From Verrucomicrobiota bacterium (lineage in GTDB: Bacteria; Verrucomicrobiota; Verrucomicrobiia; Limisphaerales; UBA1100), in the NCBI GenBank assembly GCA_028872645.1, contig JAPKDK010000026.1, positions 1 to 18,704 on the forward strand: DNA of 18,704 nucleotides, read 5' to 3'. Of this stretch, positions 8,310 through 17,043 are shown one piece after another. Made by a program: the position numbers and the translations under genes. The number at the start of each line of letters is the position of its first letter. Position 1 is the stretch's first letter. The notes below the pieces were generated by a model. That model worked only from the letters and a program-made list of their open reading frames with translations, made no database searches and was not told where the DNA came from.

Positions 8310-11300
8310 TCACGCCTCGCGTAATTCCATCACGAGATCTTTTGCCTCCACCGATTCGCCGATGTCAATGTGGATGGCGTCCACTACCCCGGCGACCGCA
8401 GCGTACACGGTAGTTTGCATTTTCATCGCCTCCATCGTGAGCAGCTTGTCGCCCTTCGAGACTTTCGCGCCCACGCCCACGGCCAGCTCGGTGATGATGC
8501 CCGGAATGGGAGCGCCCACGTGCAGCTCGTTGGCAGGATCGGCCTTTGCTTGAATTTTCTCCAGCACATTGAGCGACGCGTCAGCGATTTCTACTTCGCG
8601 CGGATAACCATTCAGCTCAAAGGTTAACGTGCGGATGCCTTCCTCGTTGGCGTCACTGATGTTGATGAGCTTGATGTAAAGCGTCTTGCCCTCTTCGATG
8701 TCCACCGCGATTTCTTCGCCCGGTTGCAATCCATAAAAATAAGTGGAACTCGGCAACACAGAAACGTCGCCGTATTCGCGGCGGAATTTGTTGTAGTCCC
8801 GAAACACCTCCGGATACATCAAAAAACTCAACAGCGCGTCATCGCTGACTTTGCGATGGATTTCGCCTTCCAGTTTTTTGCGCGTGCGCTCGAGGTTGAG
8901 CGGCTTGAGATCCGCGCCGGGGCGGCCCTTGATCGGCTTTTGTTTTCCGAGCACTACTTGCTGCACTTGGCGCGGCCAACCGCCGATGGGTTTGCCGAGG
9001 CGGCCTTTCATCATATCGATGACCGATTGCGGAAAGGGCGTGGCGCCCGGCTCGAGGTTCACCACGTCCGCCGGCTTGATGCCACGCGTTACCAGGAACA
9101 TCGTCATATCGCCCACCACTTTGCTGGACGGCGTCACCTTTACGATGTCGCCGAAAAGATCGTTCACCTCCGCGTACGTGCGCGCCACTTCCTTCCAACG
9201 CGCGCCCAAGCCCATACTTTCCGCCTGCTCGCGAAGGTTAGTGTATTGGCCGCCGGGCATTTCATGTTCATAAATATCGCCAATGCCACTGCGCGGACCG
9301 GTGTCGAAGGGCGCGTACACTTTGCGCACTTGCTCCCAGTAATCGGAAAATTCATTCAACGTGCCGAGGCTCAACCCCGTCTCGCGCGGCGTGTGATCCA
9401 GCGCCGCCACCACGCTGTTGAGGTTGGGTTGGCTGGTGGAACCGGAGAGCGACGCAATCGCGAGGTCAGTAATATCCACACCCGCCTCTGACGCCTTGAG
9501 CACGGAAGCGGCATTCACGCCGCTGGTGTCGTGCGTGTGAAAATGAATTGGCAACCCCACTTCTGCGCGCAACGTTTTCACAAGCTTGTGCGCGGCGTAC
9601 GGACGACACAGCCCCGCCATATCTTTGATGCAAAGCGTGTGCGCACCCATCTTCTCCAGCTCCTTCGCGAGCTTCACGTAATATTTGAGCGGATATTTGT
9701 CGCGCTTCGCATCGAGGATATTGCCGGTGTAACAAATGGTGCCCTCGCACACCGCATGCGTCTCGCGCACCGCCTCCATCGCGGCCTTGAGGTTGGGCAG
9801 ATAATTTAGCGAATCGAAAATGCGAAAAATATCCATGCCGCTTTCCGCCGCGTGCTTCACAAATGCCCGCACCACGTTATCCGGATAATCTGAATAGCCC
9901 ACGGCGTTGGAGCCGCGGAAGAGCATTTGGAAACAAATATTGGGAACCGCCTCGCGCAGTTGGCGCAAGCGTTGCCACGGGTCTTCGCGCAGAAACCGCA
10001 TCGCGGCGTCAAACGTCGCGCCGCCCCACATTTCGAGGCTGAAGAGCTCCGGCGTGCGATGCGCGATGGCATCGGCGATGTGCAGCATATCCGCCGTGCG
10101 CATTCGGGTGGCGAACAGGCTTTGGTGCGCGTCGCGCAGGGTGGTGTCGGTGATGAGCAACCGCTTTTGTTTGCGCGTCCATTCGGAGAATTTTTCAGGG
10201 CCTTGTTCGAGCAAAATCTGCCGCGTGCCCGAGGGCGGCTCCCCATCGCCGTTGTCCTCCGGCGGCGCGATGGGCTTGAACGGTTCCTTCACCTCAAACC
10301 CTTTCGCCTGCGAATTACCGTTCACCGCCACATCGCCGATGTAATTGAGCAACCGATTCGCCCGATCGCGCCGGCGCTTGAACGCAAACAATTCCGGCGT
10401 CTTATCAATCAACGTCGTCGTCGCCTGCCCACTCCGGAACGTTTCGTTTTTGATCACATTTTCCAGAAAAGGAATATTCGTCTGCACGCCGCGAATACGA
10501 AATTCTTTCAGCGCGCGCTTCATCCGATCCAGCGCGAGCGGAAAGCTCATTCCACTCGCGGTGATTTTCACCAGCAGTGAATCGTAAAAGGGCGTAATCA
10601 CACTACCCGTATCGCCCTGCCCGCCATCGAGTCGCAGCCCGAAACCAGCCGCCGAACGATAAGTGATGATGCGCCCATAATCGGGCGTGAAATTATTGGC
10701 CGGATCCTCCGTGGTCACGCGGCATTGCACGGCGTGGCCGACGCACACCACTTTTTTTTGCTTCGGCAGCTGCATCACATCGCCGTGCAGCGCGTGCCCC
10801 TGCGCCACTTGAATCTGCGAGCGCACGAGGTCGATACCCGTCACCACTTCCGTCACCGTGTGCTCCACTTGAATACGCGGATTCATCTCGATGAAAAACC
10901 ACGCCTTGGAATCCACATCGTAGAGAAACTCCATCGTGCCCGCGTTGTCGTACCGGATGTGCTTGGCCAATTCTAACGCCGCCGCGCATAGTTCGTCCCG
11001 CACCGTTTCATCCAACGCCACGCTCGGGGCGATCTCCACCACCTTTTGATAACGCCGCTGTACCGAGCAATCGCGTTCGTGCAAATGCAAAATATTGCCG
11101 TGTTGATCGCCCAAAATTTGCACCTCAATGTGCTTGGCATTTTGCACGTACTTTTCGAGAAATACGGCCGGATTGCCAAATGCGCGGTCGGCCTCGCCAC
11201 GAGCTTCATCGAGCAATCGCTCCAAATCTTTAGCTTTATGCACCACCCGCATCCCGCGGCCGCCGCCGCCGAAGGCGGCTTTGATGATGAGCGGGAAACC

Positions 11301-11795
11301 AATTTGATTAGCCACCTTCACTGCTTTGGCGCGGGTTTTGATTGCGTCATCCGTGCCGGGCAGCACTGGTACGCCAGCAGCTTTGGCGAGCGCGCGAGCC
11401 TCGGTTTTGTCGCCCATTTGTCGCAGCAACTCCGGGCGCGGCCCCACAAACGTCATCCCGGCCTTGGCGCACGCCTCGGCGAAATCCGCGTTCTCCGCTA
11501 AAAATCCGTAGCCCGGATGCACGAGATTGACCCCGTGTTCAGCAGCCATTCCCACGATGCCCTCGATATCAAGATACGCGCCCACCGGCCCCTTGCCCAC
11601 GCCCACCATATAGGCCTCATCAGCCTTGAAACGGTGCACCGCGAGTCGGTCTTCCTGCGCATAAATAGCAACCGTACGCAGATCCATCTCCGTGGCCGCG
11701 CGAAAGATGCGGATGGCAATTTCGCTGCGGTTGGCTGCCAATAACTTGACCGGGCCATGAGACGCCGCCGCGTTTGATTTAGTTTTTCTCGCCAT
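8310..11795 (-). CDS. pyc: Pyruvate carboxylase, single-chain
   Basis: A 1161-residue biotin enzyme that carboxylates pyruvate to oxaloacetate using ATP and bicarbonate, the main anaplerotic entry to the TCA cycle and gluconeogenesis. Domain order is the usual single-chain form. The biotin carboxylase domain (about 15-470) starts KLLAANRSEIAIRI, has the ATP-grasp glycine loop FGGGGRGMRVV near 175-185 and the motif NPRIQVEHTVTE. The carboxyltransferase domain starts near 545 with ITDTTLRDAHQSLFATRMRT and includes the metal/substrate segment FHTHDTSG. The C-terminal biotinyl domain carries TMEAMKMQ with the modified Lys at residue 1125, 36 residues from the end. The length matches full pyruvate carboxylase. 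No Shine-Dalgarno site is evident before the ATG at 11795. It is transcribed alone, between two convergently or divergently arranged neighbours. Confidence 0.97.
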   Translation of the reverse strand: MARKTKSNAAASHGPVKLLAANRSEIAIRIFRAATEMDLRTVAIYAQEDRLAVHRFKADEAYMVGVGKGPVGAYLDIEGIVGMAAEHGVNLVHPGYGFLAENADFAEACAKAGMTFVGPRPELLRQMGDKTEARALAKAAGVPVLPGTDDAIKTRAKAVKVANQIGFPLIIKAAFGGGGRGMRVVHKAKDLERLLDEARGEADRAFGNPAVFLEKYVQNAKHIEVQILGDQHGNILHLHERDCSVQRRYQKVVEIAPSVALDETVRDELCAAALELAKHIRYDNAGTMEFLYDVDSKAWFFIEMNPRIQVEHTVTEVVTGIDLVRSQIQVAQGHALHGDVMQLPKQKKVVCVGHAVQCRVTTEDPANNFTPDYGRIITYRSAAGFGLRLDGGQGDTGSVITPFYDSLLVKITASGMSFPLALDRMKRALKEFRIRGVQTNIPFLENVIKNETFRSGQATTTLIDKTPELFAFKRRRDRANRLLNYIGDVAVNGNSQAKGFEVKEPFKPIAPPEDNGDGEPPSGTRQILLEQGPEKFSEWTRKQKRLLITDTTLRDAHQSLFATRMRTADMLHIADAIAHRTPELFSLEMWGGATFDAAMRFLREDPWQRLRQLREAVPNICFQMLFRGSNAVGYSDYPDNVVRAFVKHAAESGMDIFRIFDSLNYLPNLKAAMEAVRETHAVCEGTICYTGNILDAKRDKYPLKYYVKLAKELEKMGAHTLCIKDMAGLCRPYAAHKLVKTLRAEVGLPIHFHTHDTSGVNAASVLKASEAGVDITDLAIASLSGSTSQPNLNSVVAALDHTPRETGLSLGTLNEFSDYWEQVRKVYAPFDTGPRSGIGDIYEHEMPGGQYTNLREQAESMGLGARWKEVARTYAEVNDLFGDIVKVTPSSKVVGDMTMFLVTRGIKPADVVNLEPGATPFPQSVIDMMKGRLGKPIGGWPRQVQQVVLGKQKPIKGRPGADLKPLNLERTRKKLEGEIHRKVSDDALLSFLMYPEVFRDYNKFRREYGDVSVLPSSTYFYGLQPGEEIAVDIEEGKTLYIKLINISDANEEGIRTLTFELNGYPREVEIADASLNVLEKIQAKADPANELHVGAPIPGIITELAVGVGAKVSKGDKLLTMEAMKMQTTVYAAVAGVVDAIHIDIGESVEAKDLVMELREA

Positions 11796-11844
11796 GAACG
11801 CGAGGCTTTTAGCAAAAAAAATGGCAAAAGAAAAGGCTGCGGTG

Positions 11845-11862
11845 CGCCCGCCTTTGCGGGCG
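11845..11862. repeat. GC-rich perfect hairpin between pyc and the PHP hydrolase gene
   Basis: CGCCCGC and GCGGGCG form a perfect 7 bp stem around a CTTT loop in the 122 bp divergent intergenic region. On the minus strand it is followed by T-rich DNA about 35-50 nt upstream of the pyc start, and on the plus strand it lies 55 bp before the PHP hydrolase ATG. It could act in the 5' leader of pyc or be a remnant of a dispersed repeat. No promoter boxes were recognised nearby. Confidence 0.4.
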
Positions 11863-11917
11863 ATAAAATGAATTCGCTTGCCACCTGAACCTCGCCCGCC
11901 ACAATGGCCTCACCGTT

Positions 11918-14446
11918 ATGAAGAAAATTCTATTTCTTTTTCTCCTCACCCCCGCCCTCACCCACGCCGCCGTGGAGGCGTTCGAGGTTGGCCCCAATAA
12001 CACCGATCAACTTCCCAAAGGCAAAGAGGCCGACGGCATCATCGGCGATTTCATTCTGCGCAATGGACACATCACCGCCGTCATCTCCGGTAACCAACCG
12101 CTGCGCCGCGCCAACATGAGCACCTTCTACGGCACCGGTGGCATCACCCCCGGCTGCCTTTATGACCTCACGCTGAACAACCGCCAAAACGACCAGCTCA
12201 CCATCTTCGCCCCCAGCGGCCAACGCGGCGACGTGTCGCACGTGCGCATCACGAACGCGGGCGGGAAGGATTCATTGACTGCTGAAATCGAAGTGGTCGT
12301 GGACGGCGCACGCAATAGTGGCCTCTACAAAAAACATACCTACCGCATCGACAGCAAATCGGTCGGAGTCGTCATTACCACCACTTACCGCAATGAATCC
12401 AAGGTCATCCGCAAAGGCACGGTGGACGATTATTGGAAACCCTCCGGCAAGCGAGGCACGTTTCAAGGCGTGCGCTGGATTGATGCGGTGGATTCCGACG
12501 ACCGGGGCGCATATGCTGTTGGCTGGCTAAATGATGCCAAACGGCTCTCGGGCTTGGCCAAACATCCGGGCGAGTTGACGCTCAAACCAGGTGAGAGCAA
12601 AACGTTCACGCGCATTTTGGCCGTGGGAACAAATCCAGCCAGTGCGGTTGGCAGAGTGGTCAGCTACGCGTCTGCAAAATCTGGAGGCATTTTGGGATTC
12701 GTCCGCGAAGAGAAAACACTTAAACAATTATCAGATGTCATTGTCCATATTTCCTCTGGCAAAGAGTCAATTCCTGCGTATTCTGATAACGGTGAATTCT
12801 CCGCCAGTGTTCCGCCAGGCGAATATCAAATTTCATTCTCCGCTCGGGGGCGAAAGACAGTAAACAGCAAAGTTAATGTGGTTGAAAACTTCACCTCAAG
12901 TCCTCTAAGGATTTCGATGCTGCCCCTTTCCGGCGTGGCCTTTGATATTCGCGATGCGGGGAACAAGGACACGCCGTGCAAGGTGCAGTTCATCGGCACG
13001 GGCAAAACGGCCACGCCGAATCTCGGACCGCAGAATCGCGCGCACGGCTGCGTGGACCAGTGGCACTCGGAGACTGGGAAATTCAAAGTGGCGCTGGATC
13101 CGGGTACCTACCGGTTGGTGATCACGCGCGGCATTGAGCACGATCACCTCGTGCGCGCGGTGAAGGTGAAGGCGGGCGCGTTCACGCCGGTGGTCGGCAC
13201 GCTAAAGCGATCGGTCGACACGCGCGGCTGGGTGAGTACGGATTTTCATAATCACTCCACCCCCAGCGGTGACAACCAATGCGGCACCAACGACCGCATC
13301 ATCAATCTCGCCGCCGAGCACATCGAGTTTGCGCCCACCACCGAACACAACCGCATTTATGATTGGACGCCCCACATCAAACAGCTCGGGCTGGCCAAAC
13401 ACCTCAGCACCGTGATCGGGCTGGAGCTCACCGGCCCCGGCGCGGGATCGCATCACAATGTGTTTCCATTGCCGAAGCCGCAGCCCTTCGCGCAGGACGG
13501 CGGCGCGCCAGTGTTTCAAAATGACCCGCGGCTCAACGCCATTTCCCTGCAAAACTTCGGCGGATGGAATCCGGGTCGGTGGGTGCACGTGAACCACCCC
13601 AACCTCACGGAAAAATTTTGGGACCGCAATCTCGACGGCCAAGCCGACGGCGGATTTGCCGGTTACGAAAAATACATCCACGCCTTGGAAACCCAAAACT
13701 ATCTCGGCAACGACATCCTTGCCACCGCGCCGTGGAGACTGGCGCGGCGCGGCACGAGCGAATCGGTCCGGGAAGTGCGAGAATTTATGTGGCTGCAAAT
13801 GCTCAATCAAGGCCATCGCATTCCCGCCATCGCGGTCGCCGATGCCCATTCAGTTTACGGCAACGGCGTGGGCGGCTGGCGAACCTACGTGCCGAGCAGC
13901 ACTGATGCGCCGGCCATGATCGACCCTAAGGAAATAATCCGCCACGCCAAAGCAGGCCGCCTTATGCTCACCACCGGCCCCTTCCTCCAAGTAACCCACC
14001 GCGACGCGGGCCCCGGTGACACGGTGGCTGCAAAGGGCCGCGCGGTGACGCTGAAAGTAAAAGTGCAATGCGCCGATTGGGTGGATATCGATCGCGTGCA
14101 AATCTTAGTGAACGGCCGGCAAGCACCGAAATATAATTTCACGCGCCAAAGTCACCCGACATTTTTTGGCAACGGCACCGTGAAGTTTGAGCGCGCGATT
14201 GAGGTGAAATTAACTGAAGACTCGCACCTCATCGTGGTCGCGATAGGCGAGCAATCCACAATGAAAACCGGCTACGGCACCAGCAGCTATGCCGGTCTGA
14301 AACCGTGCGCCTACATTAACCCCATTTGGGTGGACGTAGACGACGGCGGCTTCAAACCCAACGGCGACACCCTCGATTGGGACTTGCCCGTCGGCCGCCA
14401 AAACGCCAAAACCATCCGTGCATTATTAAAGGCCAGAAACCGGTAG
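11918..14446 (+). CDS. Exported CehA/McbA-family PHP-type metallohydrolase
   Basis: An 842-residue secreted or periplasmic protein with signal peptide MKKILFLFLLTPALTHA. Residues about 20-440 are beta-rich; the section around 248-334 reads like a carboxypeptidase-regulatory-type beta-sandwich (VPPGEYQISFSARG). The catalytic PHP domain starts near residue 443 with DFHNHSTPSGD, then FAPTTEHN (about 471-478), IGLELTG, HHNVFPLP, VNHPN (about 556) and AVADAHSVYGNG (about 639-650). Together these supply the His/Asp/Glu metal ligands of CehA/McbA proteins (named from carbaryl hydrolase). Most relatives have unknown substrates, so a phosphoester, carbamate or other ester cannot be chosen. A C-terminal beta domain follows the motif LMLTTGPFLQV. 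No Shine-Dalgarno site precedes the ATG. Codon composition is clearly more AT-rich at 12700-12910 than on either side. The stop codon TAG lies in the left arm of a 51 bp palindromic element. Confidence 0.88.
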   Translation: MKKILFLFLLTPALTHAAVEAFEVGPNNTDQLPKGKEADGIIGDFILRNGHITAVISGNQPLRRANMSTFYGTGGITPGCLYDLTLNNRQNDQLTIFAPSGQRGDVSHVRITNAGGKDSLTAEIEVVVDGARNSGLYKKHTYRIDSKSVGVVITTTYRNESKVIRKGTVDDYWKPSGKRGTFQGVRWIDAVDSDDRGAYAVGWLNDAKRLSGLAKHPGELTLKPGESKTFTRILAVGTNPASAVGRVVSYASAKSGGILGFVREEKTLKQLSDVIVHISSGKESIPAYSDNGEFSASVPPGEYQISFSARGRKTVNSKVNVVENFTSSPLRISMLPLSGVAFDIRDAGNKDTPCKVQFIGTGKTATPNLGPQNRAHGCVDQWHSETGKFKVALDPGTYRLVITRGIEHDHLVRAVKVKAGAFTPVVGTLKRSVDTRGWVSTDFHNHSTPSGDNQCGTNDRIINLAAEHIEFAPTTEHNRIYDWTPHIKQLGLAKHLSTVIGLELTGPGAGSHHNVFPLPKPQPFAQDGGAPVFQNDPRLNAISLQNFGGWNPGRWVHVNHPNLTEKFWDRNLDGQADGGFAGYEKYIHALETQNYLGNDILATAPWRLARRGTSESVREVREFMWLQMLNQGHRIPAIAVADAHSVYGNGVGGWRTYVPSSTDAPAMIDPKEIIRHAKAGRLMLTTGPFLQVTHRDAGPGDTVAAKGRAVTLKVKVQCADWVDIDRVQILVNGRQAPKYNFTRQSHPTFFGNGTVKFERAIEVKLTEDSHLIVVAIGEQSTMKTGYGTSSYAGLKPCAYINPIWVDVDDGGFKPNGDTLDWDLPVGRQNAKTIRALLKARNR

Positions 14447-14492
14447 GGACGCACTTCCGCGCGTCCATGGACATGCCGAGCATATCCCTACC
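14442..14492. repeat. 51 bp palindromic element with 8 bp terminal inverted repeats
   Basis: GGTAGGGA (14442-14449) and TCCCTACC (14485-14492) are perfect inverted repeats. Inside lie a nested hairpin GGACGC/GCGTCC (14447-14452 with 14461-14466) and the palindrome TCCATGGA. It sits between two convergent genes, and the left arm contains the stop TAG of the PHP hydrolase gene. It could be a bidirectional transcription terminator, although no T-run follows, or a copy of a small dispersed palindromic repeat. Copy number cannot be judged from this window. Confidence 0.55.
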
Positions 14493-14498
14493 ATCACC

Positions 14499-15665
14499 TC
14501 ATCGATGCTGCAGTCGATAATGCTGCCGCAGCAAATCCTTGCCGTAGTCATTGCCGTTGGGGGTGCGGACGACAGTGTGGATGTGTTGGCGCGTGGGAGT
14601 TTGGGAGCGGGCCAAGGCGATGGGACGTTGGTGGTCGAATTCAATCAGCACCACGGGGCTTTGGATGCGGTAATAAAAAACGCTGTCCTTTTTCGTGCCG
14701 CCCATCCAGCCGAAGTACGTCGCATCGAGATGCTTTTTCATATCGGCCATTTTCACCTTGGCATGGCCATCGGCGAGATTCCCGATGTACACTTCAATGA
14801 GCCCATGCAACTGCGTTTTTTGTTTGGCGGTCAACTCGCTGCAGCGAATGCCGATGTAATCGAGAACTTGATTGTCGCGAAACGCTTCACCGATGTTGTT
14901 GGTCGGACCTTTGTCGTTGGCGACGATCGCTTTGGCGCGTTGGGTTTTGTTCAGTGAATTAATGAACGCGAGCCCCTTGTCCTGCTCGGCTTGGCAGATA
15001 ACGGTGCCCTTGAATTTCCCGCTCTCGGCTTTCACTGGCTCAGAGCCCATAAAGACGGGACTCATCACGACTTGATCGCCGAGAATAAAGTAGTTGATAA
15101 CGACATGATGTCCATCTAGCTGCCAACCCCATGGCTTGGTGGCACTTGGCTCGCCCATGATGGTGATCCAATAAAGCCATTCGCCATATTCGTCAAAGCG
15201 GTTGGTCAACTCGGCCAACGTGCCATTGAGCTTCATGATGTCCTGCGTTTGCTTGAGTCCCCGGACACTGAGGCTGGTGCGCAGTAGGTTGAAGGCGAGT
15301 TCGCGCTGGCCTTTGGTCATCTTGTCAAAGCCCACACCTTGGCGCGCATAACGATGTCGGTTATCCCACTTGCGCCACTCGAGGTCGTCCACGGGAAAGA
15401 CGGTTTTCTTGCGGTCCTTCGCATTAAGACTGGAGAGGAATGCCTTCGCTGCCTGCCGTACAGGCTCAGTGTTCACGCCGGTTTTTTTGATCGGGAACAG
15501 GTTGGCCGGCGGAACATCAAGGAAGAACACACCCTTGAAAGGTTGATCAAGGGCAGCTTCACGCTGATTATCAAATCGGCCGCGCGGCGGGCGTTGCTGG
15601 GCGTCAACAGTCTGAACGAAAAAAATTGCTGCCACAGCAATCGAGTACATTAATTTTGTTTTCAT
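14499..15665 (-). CDS. Exported DUF3500 family protein
   Basis: A 388-residue protein with signal peptide MKTKLMYSIAVAAIFFVQTVDA. After an Arg-rich N-terminal stretch (QQRPPRGRFDNQ) the body matches what I know of DUF3500: WGWQLDGHHVVINYFILGDQ near residues 177-196, PVFMGSEPV, and a C-terminal HIHTVVRTPNGNDYG near residue 359. The paired histidines and the HIH motif suggest metal binding, but this is inference; the family has no established reaction that I can name. I chose the ATG at 15665 because it begins directly with the signal peptide and leaves a 13 bp gap after the sulfatase; the ATG at 15698 would overlap that gene by 20 bp. It is the last gene of the thioredoxin-like/sulfatase/DUF3500 operon and ends 7 bp from the palindromic element. 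Confidence 0.88.
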   Translation of the reverse strand: MKTKLMYSIAVAAIFFVQTVDAQQRPPRGRFDNQREAALDQPFKGVFFLDVPPANLFPIKKTGVNTEPVRQAAKAFLSSLNAKDRKKTVFPVDDLEWRKWDNRHRYARQGVGFDKMTKGQRELAFNLLRTSLSVRGLKQTQDIMKLNGTLAELTNRFDEYGEWLYWITIMGEPSATKPWGWQLDGHHVVINYFILGDQVVMSPVFMGSEPVKAESGKFKGTVICQAEQDKGLAFINSLNKTQRAKAIVANDKGPTNNIGEAFRDNQVLDYIGIRCSELTAKQKTQLHGLIEVYIGNLADGHAKVKMADMKKHLDATYFGWMGGTKKDSVFYYRIQSPVVLIEFDHQRPIALARSQTPTRQHIHTVVRTPNGNDYGKDLLRQHYRLQHR

Positions 15666-15678
15666 AAAATCGTTTAGG

Positions 15679-17031
15679 CTAAGGCCGCCGACCTCCACCC
15701 TGACGAGCCCCTCTCTCCTGATTAGACATATTTAACTTACTGAACGGCGCAAGGTTGTCGGCTAAATTTGCCGCAACTTCTGGATGATTCAAGATCACGT
15801 CCTTAGATTCGGCAGGGTCATCTTTCACGTTATATAGGCTGACCTGTCCCTGACCCCAAGTCAGTTTCCATTGATCGTGGAGAACAGCAAAGTCACCGAA
15901 GGGCCCGGCCACAATCACTGGTGGCCGTTTCATCGCCTTGTTTTGGATAATTGCCGGCCAACAGTTTACGCCATCGAGCGGTTTTTGGTTGGCTGTCTTG
16001 ATGCCCGCCGCAGCAGCGAATGTTGGGAAAAGATCCTGCGCGGAGATCAACTGATTACATTTTGTGCCCGCCCGAATCACTCCCGGCCAGCGGAAGACTG
16101 CAGGCACACGGATGCCACCCTCAAGCACGCTGCCCTTACCGCCGCGCAGCGCGAGCTGGCCTACCCCGCCCTTGGGACTGATACCGCGCAGGCTACGACC
16201 ACCTCCTCCGGAACCGTTATCACAAAAAAACATCACCAACGTGTTGCGCACCATGCCTTCGGCCTCGAGCACGGCAAGCACGCGGCCGATGGCCGAATCC
16301 ATCGCATCGATTGCTCCGGCGTGGGCGATCATTCTGCCGGTGAACCCCAGCTTCGAATATTTCGCAATCAACGCCTCCGACGCCTGCGCAACGGGATGCG
16401 GCGCGTTGAAGGATAGGTTTAAAAAAATCGCCTGATGGCGGTTGCGATTTTTTATCAATCGAATTGCCTCGGCGGCGAGAAGATCGGTGGAATACCCTTC
16501 CACAATCACCGACTGGACGTTGCGATACCAGCCCCGCGCGCGCAAGCCGCCTTGGGGGTAGTAGTCAATCCCTCCCCCGTGGAATCCAAAAAAGTGATCA
16601 AACCCTCGGGCGTTTGGCCGGTAATCAAGGCCGCTGGCCCCGAGGTGCCATTTGCCGACCAGATGGGTTTGATAACCGGCTTTCTGGAATGTTTGCGGCA
16701 TAAAATGTTCGGCAAGCGGAACGCCCGTGCCGCGTGTGAGTGCAGAGGTTATCCCGAAGCGCGCGGGCGAGCGGCCGGTCATCAGCGCCGTGCGCGTGGG
16801 GCTGCAAATGGGGTGCACATAAAAGCGGTCAAGTTGCATGCCATCCTTGGCGAGCCGGTCGATGTGAGGGGTGGCAATCTTGCTGCCGTGATAACCGACA
16901 TCGTTCCAACCCATGTCGTCGGACACGAACATCACGATATGAGGTTTGGGAGAGGTCGCAGTCGATTGAGCCGAAACCACAGTCGGGCATACAGCCAGAA
17001 ATAAAAACAGAAAACAGGCTTTCCTTTTCAT
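15679..17031 (-). CDS. Exported formylglycine-dependent sulfatase
   Basis: A 450-residue sulfatase with signal peptide MKRKACFLFLFLAVCPTVVSA. It carries FVSDDMGWNDVGYHG with metal ligands Asp38/Asp39, the formylglycine site CSPTRTALMTGR with Cys76 (Cys-type, so converted by FGE or an anaerobic maturase encoded elsewhere), GKWHLG with Lys127/His129, His212, DNGS with Asp271/Asn272, and LRGGKGSVLEGGIRVP with Lys299. All expected catalytic positions are therefore present and the enzyme should hydrolyse sulfate esters in the periplasm or outside the cell. The substrate is not predictable; sulfated polysaccharide is likely for this kind of bacterium. Length is on the short side of the family. The C-terminus is an Arg/Gly tail (ERGARQGGGRRP) that resembles the tail of the upstream thioredoxin-like protein. 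Gaps are 12 bp to that gene and 13 bp to the DUF3500 gene, so the three are probably one transcript. Confidence 0.95.
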   Translation of the reverse strand: MKRKACFLFLFLAVCPTVVSAQSTATSPKPHIVMFVSDDMGWNDVGYHGSKIATPHIDRLAKDGMQLDRFYVHPICSPTRTALMTGRSPARFGITSALTRGTGVPLAEHFMPQTFQKAGYQTHLVGKWHLGASGLDYRPNARGFDHFFGFHGGGIDYYPQGGLRARGWYRNVQSVIVEGYSTDLLAAEAIRLIKNRNRHQAIFLNLSFNAPHPVAQASEALIAKYSKLGFTGRMIAHAGAIDAMDSAIGRVLAVLEAEGMVRNTLVMFFCDNGSGGGGRSLRGISPKGGVGQLALRGGKGSVLEGGIRVPAVFRWPGVIRAGTKCNQLISAQDLFPTFAAAAGIKTANQKPLDGVNCWPAIIQNKAMKRPPVIVAGPFGDFAVLHDQWKLTWGQGQVSLYNVKDDPAESKDVILNHPEVAANLADNLAPFSKLNMSNQERGARQGGGRRP

Positions 17032-17043
17032 GTGATGATAAGA

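Noticed and set aside
8724..10580. Long plus-strand ORFs opposite pyc (8724-9491 and 9927-10580).
   Set aside because: They are antisense to strongly conserved pyruvate carboxylase sequence, rich in Arg and His, and show no family motifs; such ORFs are common opposite GC-rich genes.
13202..13849. A 215-codon minus-strand ORF opposite the PHP domain.
   Set aside because: The plus strand carries the metal-binding motifs; the antisense product has no domain features.
16435..17004. A 189-codon plus-strand ORF opposite the sulfatase.
   Set aside because: It mirrors the conserved sulfatase active-site region and has no start signal or motif of its own.
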